NCBI GenBank assembly: GCA_021819725.1
Contig: JAKAQR010000003.1
Span: 1-64,000 of the forward strand
Direction: 5' to 3'
Source of the DNA: Actinomycetes bacterium
GTDB taxonomy: Bacteria > Actinomycetota > Acidimicrobiia > Acidimicrobiales > Acidimicrobiaceae
Length of the DNA stretch: 64,000 nt
The translations under genes were made by a program, and so were the position numbers. The notes beneath the pieces were generated by a model. It was not told the origin of the DNA and ran no database searches. It saw only the letters and a program-made list of their open reading frames with translations. Shown piece after piece: positions 54,517-63,671 of this stretch; positions within the stretch are counted from its first letter, which is position 1, and every line of letters starts with the position of its first letter.

Positions 54517-55542
54517 ATGAGCGACCCACACGTCCTTGTGATTCATCAGGAGGAGTTGCGACGAAGGGTTGCCGGTGGTTTGCGCAAGGCGGGGATCGGA
54601 TATCGGCAGGAAGGGGCTGTCCTCATGCCCCAAGACGTCGACCTCGCGTACGTGGTCTCGGTCATTGGTGCCGATACGCGTCTCACCGCCTACCAACGTG
54701 AACAGATCCGCGTCATCGAACACGATGCGTCGGTGGCTATCGACAGCAATACGTTGCGCAGCGTGACGACCGTCGAACACCTCCTCGGCACTCAGGATGC
54801 TCCAGAGGTTGAGGATTGTCTCGAACGCAAGGCGTTAGAGACGCATTTCCAACCGATTGTCTCCGTTGAATCCTCGCAGGTGATTGCCTACGAGGCGCTC
54901 AGTCGAGGGCGAAGTCGTTCTGGGGCGTTGATCTCTCCGCTGCGGTTATTCTCGTATGCGCAAAAGATGGACGCCATCTTTTTTCTCGATCGTCTCTCGC
55001 GGGAGACGGCGATTGCAACGGCGGCGAAAATCGAACTTGACGGCCGGATCTTCATCAACTTCCTTCCCAATGCTATCTATGATCCACGCCAGTGTCTGAG
55101 GACGACACTGGCGATTGCTGAGCAGCATCAGTTCGACCCCAGTCGCATTGTCTTTGAAGTCACCGAGAGTCAGCAGATCCTTGACTTTGCCCATCTCAAG
55201 AGGATTTTTCGCTACTATCGCAGTCATGGTTTCCAGGTGGCGCTCGATGATGTTGGTAGTGGCTACGCAGGCCTGAATACGATTGCAGGTCTGTTGCCGG
55301 ATGTCATCAAGATTGATCGAGAGTTAATCGCTGATATCGACAGTGAACCCCTGAAGCGTGCACTTGTGGGTGGGCTGATTCAAGCCGTGAGAAGCGAGGG
55401 AATCGAGGTCGTCGCGGAAGGAGTCGAGACCGTGGCAGAGCTTAGCTGTGTCATCGACCTCGGTGCGACGCTGATCCAAGGTTTTATCTTTGCCAAGCCA
55501 GCGGCCCAACCCGATCGCGAAGTCCATTGGCCCCTGCTTTGA
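54517..55542 (+). CDS. EAL-domain cyclic-di-GMP phosphodiesterase
   Basis: A 341-aa protein. The first 110 residues ('VLVIHQEELRRRVAGGLRKA') have no clear domain. The EAL domain follows with intact residues: 'AYEALSRG', 'INFLPNAI', 'FEVTES', 'ALDDVGSGYAGL', 'IKIDREL', 'EGVET', 'IQGFIFAKP'. ATG 54517 is preferred over TTG 54469. It is the second EAL protein in tandem. Confidence 0.9.
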   Translation: MSDPHVLVIHQEELRRRVAGGLRKAGIGYRQEGAVLMPQDVDLAYVVSVIGADTRLTAYQREQIRVIEHDASVAIDSNTLRSVTTVEHLLGTQDAPEVEDCLERKALETHFQPIVSVESSQVIAYEALSRGRSRSGALISPLRLFSYAQKMDAIFFLDRLSRETAIATAAKIELDGRIFINFLPNAIYDPRQCLRTTLAIAEQHQFDPSRIVFEVTESQQILDFAHLKRIFRYYRSHGFQVALDDVGSGYAGLNTIAGLLPDVIKIDRELIADIDSEPLKRALVGGLIQAVRSEGIEVVAEGVETVAELSCVIDLGATLIQGFIFAKPAAQPDREVHWPLL

Positions 55543-55543
55543 T

Positions 55544-56677
55544 CTAGCGCCGGTGGGTGCATGAGGACGAGTTACTACCTCCTTCATGATCGATCATGGG
55601 ACCATGATCGATGAGCGTCGAAGGTGCTGAGTTGGCTCGATGTCTCGTCTCCCGCCGGGTGAGGACCCAGATGACCACAAAGGCGGTCCAACCCACTGCG
55701 ATGATGATCCAATAGGAGATCAGCCGATACACCAGCACCGCGGTGATTGCATCATGGGTGCTGACCGCGAAGGCCACCAGCACCCCACTCAGGCTCCCCT
55801 CGATCGTTCCGAGACCTCCCGGTGTGATCGGCAGGATTCCGACGATTTGACTCGCGCTATAGGCCAATACCACGGAACTCCACGGGATAGCCAGGTGAAG
55901 TGCCGGAAAGACGAGGATCAGACAACCGAGATCGAATCCCCATTCCCCAAGCCCGAGCAGCCCAAGCAGCCCCGCATCCCGTGGACCGATGCGGAAGTGA
56001 GCCAGCATGTCGTGTGCCCGTTGGAGCACCCGTTCACTCGGCAATCGAACGCGGCGAGGCGCATACTTGATGCCACGGGCAACGAGGTTCAGAGTCCAAA
56101 GCCAGAGCGATACACGCGTCAAGACGATCACCATCACGACGAGGAGCATGATCGCAACGAGGATCAAGACCAGATCAGGTGTCCCGTGCTGTCCCAGGAT
56201 CGCAGCGAATGAGGCTCCGATGAGGAGCAGGATGGAGAGCCCGAGCGCGAGGGCAACCAACACCGCCACCATCACCCAGGCAGCGTTGGATCGGTCGACA
56301 CCATGCCTGCGATACTGCGTGAAGCGAAAAGCGCTGGAGAAGAGCGGTTCGCCGGGCAGGGAGTCGGCGATTGCATCGGTGGCGAGAGTGAGTCCAAAGA
56401 GTGAGGCAAAACGGATATGGTGACCGGTGAGGGTGAGGAGTTGACGTTGTAGAAGTGCATAGCACGTGATGGAGGCTATCTCTGATCCAATGGCGGCGAA
56501 TGCCCAGGCGAAGTTGAGATGGGTGAGCCGATGCAGGGCAAAGATGAGTTCCGAGCGTGAGCCAAAGAGGAGTACAAAAACGACGACGATTACGATAACG
56601 CTGAGCAGGGTACGAAGAAGCAGCCGTCTTGACCGTTGCTGAGGACCCATAGGCCCATCGTACTGGCTGTGTGGCAT
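55544..56677 (-). CDS. Lysylphosphatidylglycerol synthase TM-like (UPF0104, flippase-like) membrane protein
   Basis: About 377 aa with 7-8 membrane segments. 'TDAIADSLPGEPLFSSAFRF' and 'GILPITPGGLGTIEGSLSGV' are the conserved parts of the LPG_synthase_TM / flippase-like family. There is no GNAT-type synthase domain, so lipid or glycolipid translocation is more likely than aminoacylation. The start is uncertain: ATG 56677 is chosen, ATG 56650 or 56710 are possible; the last would overlap the divergent sulfatase start. Confidence 0.82.
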   Translation of the reverse strand: MPHSQYDGPMGPQQRSRRLLLRTLLSVIVIVVVFVLLFGSRSELIFALHRLTHLNFAWAFAAIGSEIASITCYALLQRQLLTLTGHHIRFASLFGLTLATDAIADSLPGEPLFSSAFRFTQYRRHGVDRSNAAWVMVAVLVALALGLSILLLIGASFAAILGQHGTPDLVLILVAIMLLVVMVIVLTRVSLWLWTLNLVARGIKYAPRRVRLPSERVLQRAHDMLAHFRIGPRDAGLLGLLGLGEWGFDLGCLILVFPALHLAIPWSSVVLAYSASQIVGILPITPGGLGTIEGSLSGVLVAFAVSTHDAITAVLVYRLISYWIIIAVGWTAFVVIWVLTRRETRHRANSAPSTLIDHGPMIDHEGGSNSSSCTHRR

Positions 56678-56708
56678 GGGTTGAAGCCAAAGAGGAGCGA
56701 GGATAGGC

Positions 56709-59000
56709 ATGGAAGAGTTCCAAGGCAAGATCGGTAAAGATTGGCGAACCTCGGTACCGTGGTGGCCGCCCCAACCAAAACCAAAAGTCGGCACACCCAA
56801 CGTGGTGCTCATCGTACTCGATGATGTAGGCTTTGCCCAGCTGGGTTGCTATGGGTCAAATATCGCAACACCGCGCATCGATGCGCTAGCTGACAAGGGT
56901 GTCCGCCTTGCCAACTTCCATACGACCTCACTCTGTTCGCCTACCCGAGCCTGTCTGCTTACCGGTCGCAATCATCATCGCAGTGGGATGGGCAGAGTAG
57001 CCGATCTGGCCATCGGTTTTCCTGGATATTATGGAAAACCGCCAAAAGAGAACGGCTTTCTCTCGGAGGTCCTGCGCAACGTTGGGTTCGCCACCTATGC
57101 GGTCGGCAAGTGGCACCTGACACCCGACGATGAGACGCACATGGCGGCCTCGAGGTCGTCTTGGCCTCTCGGACGTGGTTTTGATCGCTGGTATGGGTTT
57201 CATGGAGGCGAGACGAGCCAGTTCTCCCCTGCTCTCTACCATGACAATCACTCCATCCGCCCCCCACGTCCGTATGTTGAGGGGTATCATCTCACCGAGG
57301 ACCTCACCGACCACGCGATTGAGTTCATCGCTGACCTACGGGCGGTCGAAGTCGATCGTCCCTTCTTCCTGTACTTCTGCCCAGGCGCCTGTCACTCACC
57401 GCATCAGCCACCGGAACGATGGGCGCATCGGTATCGTGGGGCCTTCGATGCCGGTTGGGATCGGTGGCGTGAGCAAACGTTCCATCGGCAGGTTGCCATG
57501 GGGTTGTTGCCTGAGGCGACTGTCCTCTCACCGCGACCCGACTGGGTTCGTCCCTTTGACGATCTCAACCAGGAGGAGTCTGCGTTGGCAGCGCGATTCA
57601 TGGAAAAGTTTGCGAGCTTTCTCTCTGACACTGACGAGCAGATCGGACGGCTGGTGGACTTTCTTGACGATCTAGGAGAACTCGCCAATACGATCATCGT
57701 TCTTGTCTCTGATAATGGTGCGAGCGCTGAAGGAGGTCCGGAGGGATCCATCAACGATGTGCGCCTAGCTAATCTTGACCCTGCGACGACGAGCGAGATG
57801 TACGCGAGGATCGATGAGATTGGGGGACCAACCAGTCACAATAACTACCCCTGGGGTTGGACAATGGCTGGCAACACCCCGTTTCGACGATGGAAACGCG
57901 AGGTACACGAGGGCGGAGTCGCTGACCCCTGTATTGTTGCTTGGTCGGCGGGTTCGTTAGCGACCGGAGAGATCCGTCACCAGTATGCCCACGCCATCGA
58001 CGTGCGGGGGACGATTCTGCAGTTGCTAGGGGTTGATGAACCCAGTCATCTCGACTATGTACCGCAGACCTCTGTCGATTCGGCCAGTTTTGCTTCGATC
58101 CTCGCTCCGCACACGGCCAGCGCCTCAGCGATCCGAACGACACAGTATTACGAGATGTTTGGTTCTCGCGCCCTCTACCACGAGGGATGGAAGGCTGTCA
58201 CCTTCCATCCGATCGCCCCGCTCTATGATGACAAGAACCCCAACGACGATTTTGATGAAGACCAGTGGGAACTCTACGATGTAGCCCACGACCTCACCGA
58301 GACACGAGACCTGGCAAACGAATACCCTGAACTGCTCGAATCGATGAAGGAACGATGGTGGCGGGAGGCCGAGCAGAACCAGGTGCTCCCACTCGACAAT
58401 CGCGTGCTCTGGGCTCTGGTGCACCCTAAACCCGACCAGCGTGGACCGGTGGATATGATGCGCTATTTTCAGGGAGCTTCGCAGGTCCCGGAGGCAGTGG
58501 CGATCGATCTCAAGTATCGGTCGCATCGTCTGCTTGTCGACTTCACCTTGGAACCAGGAGACCCCCCTGCGGGTGTTTTGTTGGCGCAGGGTTCGGCACT
58601 AGGAGGTTGGTCGCTCTATCTTCTCGACGGCTTTGTCCACTACAGCCTCAATCTGTATGGGAAGTCCATCACCACGGTGAAGAGCACCTCTCGGGTCACC
58701 GCTGGATCGCACTCCGTTCTCTTTGCCTTCACCAAAGACGAACGAGACGGTGGAGACGCACTGTTGCAACTCGACGATGCTGCCGGCGCGTCCTTGCATG
58801 TTGAACGAGTGCCGCCAGCGGGATGGAACGGGGTGGGTGCAGGACTCACCTGTGGCTATGAGTGGGGACCATCGGTAGGGCAGGGCTACGCGGCTCCCTT
58901 CCCATTCCCAGGCATCATCCATCGGGCTCGTATCGAGGCACTTGGGCCCAAGGTGCGCGATCCACTCGCGGAGATCGAGGCGATCTTATCCCAGCAGTGA
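56709..59000 (+). CDS. Sulfatase (arylsulfatase type)
   Basis: A 763-aa sulfatase: 'NVVLIVLDDVGFAQLGCYGS' (metal Asp pair), the formylglycine motif CSPTR in 'LCSPTRACLLTGRNHH', 'VGKWHL' and 'IIVLVSDNGASAEGG' (Asp-Asn metal pair). The C-terminal 200 residues form a strand-rich domain. Cys would be turned to formylglycine by an FGE enzyme, not seen in this window. No signal peptide, so it should be cytoplasmic unless exported otherwise. It diverges from the flippase-like gene with starts only tens of bases apart. Confidence 0.92.
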   Translation: MEEFQGKIGKDWRTSVPWWPPQPKPKVGTPNVVLIVLDDVGFAQLGCYGSNIATPRIDALADKGVRLANFHTTSLCSPTRACLLTGRNHHRSGMGRVADLAIGFPGYYGKPPKENGFLSEVLRNVGFATYAVGKWHLTPDDETHMAASRSSWPLGRGFDRWYGFHGGETSQFSPALYHDNHSIRPPRPYVEGYHLTEDLTDHAIEFIADLRAVEVDRPFFLYFCPGACHSPHQPPERWAHRYRGAFDAGWDRWREQTFHRQVAMGLLPEATVLSPRPDWVRPFDDLNQEESALAARFMEKFASFLSDTDEQIGRLVDFLDDLGELANTIIVLVSDNGASAEGGPEGSINDVRLANLDPATTSEMYARIDEIGGPTSHNNYPWGWTMAGNTPFRRWKREVHEGGVADPCIVAWSAGSLATGEIRHQYAHAIDVRGTILQLLGVDEPSHLDYVPQTSVDSASFASILAPHTASASAIRTTQYYEMFGSRALYHEGWKAVTFHPIAPLYDDKNPNDDFDEDQWELYDVAHDLTETRDLANEYPELLESMKERWWREAEQNQVLPLDNRVLWALVHPKPDQRGPVDMMRYFQGASQVPEAVAIDLKYRSHRLLVDFTLEPGDPPAGVLLAQGSALGGWSLYLLDGFVHYSLNLYGKSITTVKSTSRVTAGSHSVLFAFTKDERDGGDALLQLDDAAGASLHVERVPPAGWNGVGAGLTCGYEWGPSVGQGYAAPFPFPGIIHRARIEALGPKVRDPLAEIEAILSQQ

Positions 59001-59549
59001 CGGTTTGGTTGAGTCCAACACCAAATTGGTGATGTCGGTACAATATCGTGCATGTGTCTGGGGCTTGTTGTGAAAGGAGTGTGCGTGAGATGCTGCAGCG
59101 ACGATCGCTTGAAACCAAGATAAGCTTCCTCGATCCCCGTACGAACCCGTAGAGATGTCGGCCGGGATCTATCGTTGATCGATGAGGCCACTGAGGGGTA
59201 GCCCGTTCGTGAGGCAGCTGAGAATCCATGTCTGGTCGGGTTTATGATCTCCAACAGGTGTGTCCTGTAAACACAGCTTAGCTCCAGGGGCATCGGTGTT
59301 GCTACTGAGCTTGGCAACGACTGTGTGCCGAAGGCTTGGCGAGGACACACGCAGGCCGCCATTGGATAGGAGAGCTCGCTGGCCAGTTGCACGTCGCTGT
59401 CGATTGCAGACCGCTATCGATGCAATGTGGTTGGTCCCCACGGTCGTCTGCGCGTTCTGGCTGGCCGACGCCTCCTATACACGACAACTTGTGCCCGTAG
59501 GTCTTCACGGCCTGTGCCGTGCGATCACGCCTGCGCTACGCTCAAAGAT
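59001..59549. other. Intergenic; weak terminator and promoter
   Basis: A bulged hairpin TTTGGTTG/CAACACCAAA (59003-59025) may end the sulfatase transcript. At the right end TACGCT (59537-59542) is 7 nt before ATG 59550. No gene was recognised between. Confidence 0.45.
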
Positions 59550-60164
59550 ATGACACAGCGATGGTGGACCTCGGACTTGCATCTCGGACATGAGAATATT
59601 CTCCACCATACCCATCGTCCCTACGGAAACATCGATGATATGAACATCGATCTGATTGAGCGTTGGAATGATCGGGTAGACCCCGAAGATGAGGTCTATG
59701 TGCTTGGCGATGTCGCGATGGGTGCCATCTCTGAGATGCTTAAACTTATTGGGCTCTTCCATGGGACGAAGTTGCTGGTGCCCGGGAATCATGATCGGTG
59801 CTGGGAGGGGTTACGCACCAAGAAAAAAAGTCAAGTCGACCAATGGCGTGCTGAGTATAGTGCGGCAGGTTTCGTACTCCTGGGAAGTGAAGAGGAAATC
59901 CAACTCGGTGACCGTACGGTGACGGTATCGCACTTCCCCTACTATGGGGACAGTCGGGAGACGGAGCGTTTTGTCGAATTTCGGCCTATCGATCGGGGCC
60001 AATGGCTCATCCACGGACATGTGCATGAAAAGTGGCGTCAGCGTGAACGGATGATCAACGTTGGGGTCGATGCCTGGGGTGGAGTTCCGGTCGCTGAGGC
60101 TGAACTAATCGAGTTGATCGACGCTGGTCCCGAAGAGTTGCCACGAATCGTATGGAGGCGATAA
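59550..60164 (+). CDS. Metallophosphoesterase (small, YfcE-unlike, calcineurin-type)
   Basis: A 204-aa protein: 'WWTSDLHLGHENILHH' (DxH), 'VLGDVAMG' (GD), 'LVPGNHDRCWEG' (GNHD), 'VSHFPYYGD', 'LIHGHVHEKW' (GHxH). Proteins of this short type are often encoded by phages as well as chromosomes. The start ATG 59550 fits the family; it has no ribosome site but a -10-like TACGCT 7 nt before it, so a leaderless message is likely. Confidence 0.88.
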   Translation: MTQRWWTSDLHLGHENILHHTHRPYGNIDDMNIDLIERWNDRVDPEDEVYVLGDVAMGAISEMLKLIGLFHGTKLLVPGNHDRCWEGLRTKKKSQVDQWRAEYSAAGFVLLGSEEEIQLGDRTVTVSHFPYYGDSRETERFVEFRPIDRGQWLIHGHVHEKWRQRERMINVGVDAWGGVPVAEAELIELIDAGPEELPRIVWRR

Positions 60165-60624
60165 AGCTCAACAGCTTTGCCTCAAGGGAGATCCCGGTTC
60201 AGCGTCGTCAGCTCTCCGGAACAAGCAGTTCTGGAACGGCGGTACCAGCCTATAGCGTCCGTTTCGCACTGTCCAGTGCGACTGTTTGTCGATATAGCGT
60301 GACGCATTCCAAGGCAAAGATAGAGAAACGAGAAAGGAGAACAGAGTGTAGCGTCCGTCGCTTGAACCGGCATCGACTAAACGGATGCGTCTATTGTGGG
60401 ACGGGCCCAATCGGGATCGGGTAGACCAGGCTTGGCCTGAGTGACGGTAGAACGTGCGCACTACTTACCTTCTAAGACGCTTGCAGTAAGAACGTGTTGA
60501 CCAAGGATTTCGGTGGTACCAAAGAGTTTCCTCACCGAGCTAGCGAGCTATCTCCTCGGACAAGCGGTCTGGGCCGCAGTCGATAACGGTGTAATGGCTC
60601 GGTACCCCAAGGTCTTGGGTAGCG
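60165..60624. other. Intergenic, nothing recognised
   Basis: A small AAAGCT-CAAC-AGCTTT hairpin follows the phosphoesterase stop. Short frames on both strands have no support. Confidence 0.4.
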
Positions 60625-61041
60625 CTATTGCGAGGGGCGATCGTCCTTGGAGTGGCGTTGGGCGGATGGTCGAAAGCCCGCAGACAAACCTTGATGACTA
60701 TCGGAACCGCCAAGCCAGGAGAGCACAGCGTGTTGGGAGAAGCGCCACTTGTCGCCAAAGCACCGACCGGGCAGTTCCCCGGCGTTGACCCGTGCCATAA
60801 TAGCCTCTGGGTCGAGTTTTAAGAAGTGGGCCAACTCATCAAGCGTTAAAACCTCCTCAATGGGGATCTCCAAAGAGCGCTCGACATATCCTTGGCCTAG
60901 TGGCTCGCCCTCTAGAGATTCAGCCAGCAGACCAGAGACAAGATCCTGTTTTGTACGTCCAAGGGCATGCGCTCTCGCGTCGAGTTGGCGCGCCTGGGTG
61001 ACAGGAATACGAACAAACAATGCGGCGAGTGCTTCGGCCAT
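60625..61041 (-). CDS. RHH/HTH (excisionase-type) DNA-binding protein
   Basis: A 138-aa protein. The first 45 residues ('ALFVRIPVTQARQLDARAHA', 'GRTKQDLVSGLLAESL') look like a ribbon-helix-helix. Residues 64-112 ('LTLDELAHFLKLDPEAIMAR' ... 'KWRFSQHAVLSWL') are a helix-turn-helix of the excisionase/HTH_17 type. A polar tail ends the protein. This pairing is typical of antitoxin-like or plasmid-type regulators, but no toxin gene is recognised downstream. Its promoter overlaps a perfect 32-bp palindrome, so it probably represses itself. Confidence 0.75.
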   Translation of the reverse strand: MAEALAALFVRIPVTQARQLDARAHALGRTKQDLVSGLLAESLEGEPLGQGYVERSLEIPIEEVLTLDELAHFLKLDPEAIMARVNAGELPGRCFGDKWRFSQHAVLSWLGGSDSHQGLSAGFRPSAQRHSKDDRPSQ

Positions 61042-61049
61042 GGCTTCTC

Positions 61050-61085
61050 AGTCTAGCTGCTTGCTATCATGATAGCAAGCAGCTA
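61050..61085 (-). promoter_or_regulatory. Promoter with perfect 32-bp palindrome for the RHH/HTH gene
   Basis: A perfect palindrome covers 61054-61085 (centre ATCATGAT). On the minus strand TTGCTA (61078-61073) and TAGACT (61055-61050) are separated by 17 bp, a plausible -35/-10 pair inside or at the edge of the palindrome. The ATG follows 8 nt after the -10. Confidence 0.75.
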
Positions 61086-61302
61086 CGTTCAGCTGCGAAA
61101 CCATTCTTCTTTGCCTACCGGCTTCGCACTACGTAACCCGAACGAGTATGTCAGGCGGCCGAGGTGGCAGGCTCTGACGTGATCTGCACCCACGTTCACA
61201 TGGAACAGCATCTGTCCTCACTCGAACCATTTGCTTTCGTAGCAGCTTGGATCGAACGCATCCGGATCTTTCCGTTGGTACTCGACAACGACTTCCATCG
61301 TC

Positions 61303-62188
61303 CTAGTGTCCCTCCTCAGAAGTTTGCGGAGAAACAATAGGCTCCAGGTATTTCTGCATAGAAGCGAAGATCTCGTCGGCGCTCTTGGTCGAGATGAAGG
61401 GCTTGGGGTTCTCGTTCCAGGCTTTGGTCCACTTGGTAATTCCTCTGTTAAGTTCGGTGACGCTGCGCTGGAGGTACTTGGTGGTTAACGCTGAGAACCA
61501 TCTCTCTACCTGGTTCATCCAGGACGAGTACGTTGGTGTGAAGTGGAACTCGAAACGGGGATGGGCTAGGAGCCAGGTTCTCACCGACTCGGTCTTATGG
61601 GCTGCGTAGTTGTCTAAGACAACGTGAACTCCCAGCTCCTTGGATACTTGTCGGTCGATAAGCTCTAAGAACTGAAATGAATTCAACTGCCCTGTGGGCG
61701 TTCCTCATCTTGGTGATAACCTTGCCCGAGGCGACATCAAGGGCAGCGTAGAGATTACTAATACCATTGCGCTTGTACTCGGTCGTACGACGCAGAGGAA
61801 CCCCTGGCACCATGGGGAGCATGGGCCCGAGTACGGTTCAGTGCCTGGATCTTTGTCTTTTCATCGACACAGAGAACAATCGCCGCCTCAGGAGGGTTGA
61901 GATAGATCCCAGCAACATCTCTGACGTTCTCGCATGAACTCTGGATCGTTCGATACAGTGAAGGTCTCGACCATGTGAGGCTTGAGGCCAAAGGTTCGCC
62001 AGATCCTCCCCACTGTAGAGGGGGATACACCAGCTAGGGCTGCCATGGTGTTGGTTGACCAATGGGTTGATGAATCCGGTGGATCAGTCGTGGTAGTGAG
62101 TTTGATGATCTTTAGCGATCTTGTCATCCCCGTGGGTTCTTGGAACTCCAGGTCTTGGTGCATCACCTAACGATTTCACACCATAGAG
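61303..62188 (-). pseudogene. IS630-family transposase remnant, frameshifted and 5'-truncated
   Basis: Pieces of one IS630 transposase lie in successive frames: 'SLGDAPRPGVPRTHGDDKIA' near 62170-62110, 'TTTTDPPDSSTHWSTNTMAA' (61888-62166), 'EAAIVLCVDEKTKIQALNRT' (61758-62030), 'EYKRNGISNLYAALDVASGK' (61595-61822), and 'HVVLDNYAAHKTESVRTWLL' with 'FTPTYSSWMNQVERWFSALT' (61303-61686). The DDE residues (DEK, LDN, VERW) are all still encoded, but at least four frame changes make it non-functional. The N-terminal helix-turn-helix part is missing and stops at the end of the IS4-type element (62189). Confidence 0.88.
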
Positions 62189-62205
62189 CAATACCGTTAA
62201 CTTAG
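62189..62205 (+). repeat. Terminal inverted repeat of the IS4-type element (left)
   Basis: CAATACCGTTAACTTAG; its reverse complement is at 63655-63671. It overlaps the end of the transposase frame (stop at 62202-62204). Confidence 0.85.
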
Positions 62206-63622
62206 GGACCAGCCGCAATGACATAGATGAGATCTTTGATCTCCCTAGAGGGTTGAGGCCAATTGGAGTGGTTGGGATACTTGGTGGGATAGGGACTCAT
62301 CCGCTTTCGCACGACACGGGGATTGGAGCGCAAGCGTCGCTTTGGTAGTACCTGGTCAAGTATTTGACAGGTGGCACGGCTGAAGGCTTCAGCGAGGACC
62401 TCTGGGGGAAAAACCCGGACTCATGAGCGCGCTGGTGCGAGCGCATCCGGAGAGATCCAAGAAACGAGAGCGATAGCGGGTCCCCTCTAGAGGATGCAGA
62501 GACATCATCCATGAGCTCTCTGATACCAACGTGCAGGGCTAACATCCCCCAGATCTCCTGGTAGACAAGCTCTGGGGATTGTGACCGGAGCACCCTTCGT
62601 GCCTCGAACTGGTGGGTCTTTAGTTCATCAAAGGCCGATTCGATCTCCCAACGCTTTGCATAGAGTGCGGCCAGCTCGTGAGCTGGTGCGATCTCAGGAT
62701 CAGTGATCGAGCAAAAGAGCCGGTAGAACAGATCAGGGTCCTCACCTTCGGTGATGTGATACTGGAATGACTCGTACCATCATTGAATGTCTCTTTCCCC
62801 TGTCCTTGTGGTGATAGACATTGCCAAGGTAGGAACCATCCTCGAGTTCGGCGACTGTTTCAATACGATAGTTAACCTTTGCTCGCCATAAGAGTTGGGC
62901 ACCCGTGCTAGCTACTTGCTGTGAGAGATCATAGGAGAAGAACCCACGATCACCAAGACAGAGCATCCCTGGTTTGAGTTGATCGATCACACCTTGGGCC
63001 AATACCTGCTCAGCAGTGCTATAGGGACCGACGTTGGCCGCAAAGATCGTATGGGTGCCACACTCTAGGAGACCGACGATTCTTGCTTTGGCATAGGCGG
63101 CTTCCCCGAGAGGGGTGGTTGGCTTTGCAAAGTGAGCAAGGTTCTCGGCAGAATCAGCGACGCTCAGGCTCGTTCCGTCGATCGCAACAAGACGTAACCC
63201 CCGATAGAAGGCACCCGCATCACCAGGTACTGCCAGAGGCTTTGCAACTGCCTCGTAGAGCCGCTTCATGGGTTCGGCTCCCAAGCGTAGGCGAGCCTTA
63301 AAGATCGCCACCTTCGAGGGAACACTCCAAGTGGACCTGAACTGATCTGCCCAACGAAGTCCCTCGCTTAAGTGACGCATGACCTCCTCATAGGAGTCCT
63401 GGGGATAGAGCGAGAGAGCCAGGATGTAATAGATCATCACCCGTGATGGGAGGAGTCGGATGCGCTGTTGGACTTTACCCGTTGTTGGACTTTACCCGTT
63501 GAGCTGAGTATCGAATCGATGAGCTCTCTCGAGAAGGTACAGGTGAGAACTCCGATCGAGAGATGATCGGTCAGTCGTGAATCCTCTGGTTGTTTTCTCC
63601 ACCCGGGTCTTGGCATCAGCAT
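62202..63622 (-). pseudogene. IS4-family transposase, inactivated by frameshifts
   Basis: The protein can be followed from 'PRPGWRKQPEDSRLTDHLSI' (start near 63616-63622) through 'VMIYYILALSLYPQDSYEEV', 'LVAIDGTSLSVADSAEN' (first Asp), 'LCLGDRGFFSYDL' (second Asp), 'YAKRWEIESAFDELKTHQ' (Glu, Y-RW--E signature) to 'PPEVLAEAFSRATCQILDQV' and a natural stop at 62202. Three breaks exist: a 17-bp tandem duplication (63467-63500), a single-base indel near 62755, and loss of one C in a C-run near 62405. All DDE residues are kept. Confidence 0.88.
63467..63500. repeat. 17-bp tandem duplication that breaks the IS4 transposase
   Basis: GTTGGACTTTACCCGTT is present at 63467-63483 and 63484-63500. Removing one copy joins 'ILSSTGKVQQ' to 'RIRLLPSRVMIYYI' in one frame, the normal family sequence. 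Confidence 0.93.
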
Positions 63623-63654
63623 CTCCCGAAACCCAGTAGAGCATAGATGTGGTA

Positions 63655-63671
63655 CTAAGTTAACGGTATTG
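63655..63671 (-). repeat. Terminal inverted repeat of the IS4-type element (right)
   Basis: Reverse complement of the sequence at 62189-62205, 17 of 17 bases. Confidence 0.85.

Larger units (their letters stand above)
62189..63671 (-). mobile_element. IS4-family insertion sequence, decayed, with 17-bp inverted ends
   Basis: CAATACCGTTAACTTAG at 62189-62205 is repeated inverted and perfectly at 63655-63671, giving an element of 1483 bp. The transposase lies between, on the minus strand. Its left neighbour is the IS630 remnant; its right neighbour is not IS630. No target duplication is visible in the flanks. Confidence 0.85.

Noticed and set aside
60168..60624. Toxin gene downstream of the RHH/HTH gene
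   Set aside because: Frames on both strands are short, lack ribosome sites and show no toxin fold such as PIN or RelE.
62189..63671. Target-site duplication of the IS4-type element
   Set aside because: The flanks share only the short word ACCATA at different distances, which is not a direct repeat at the ends.
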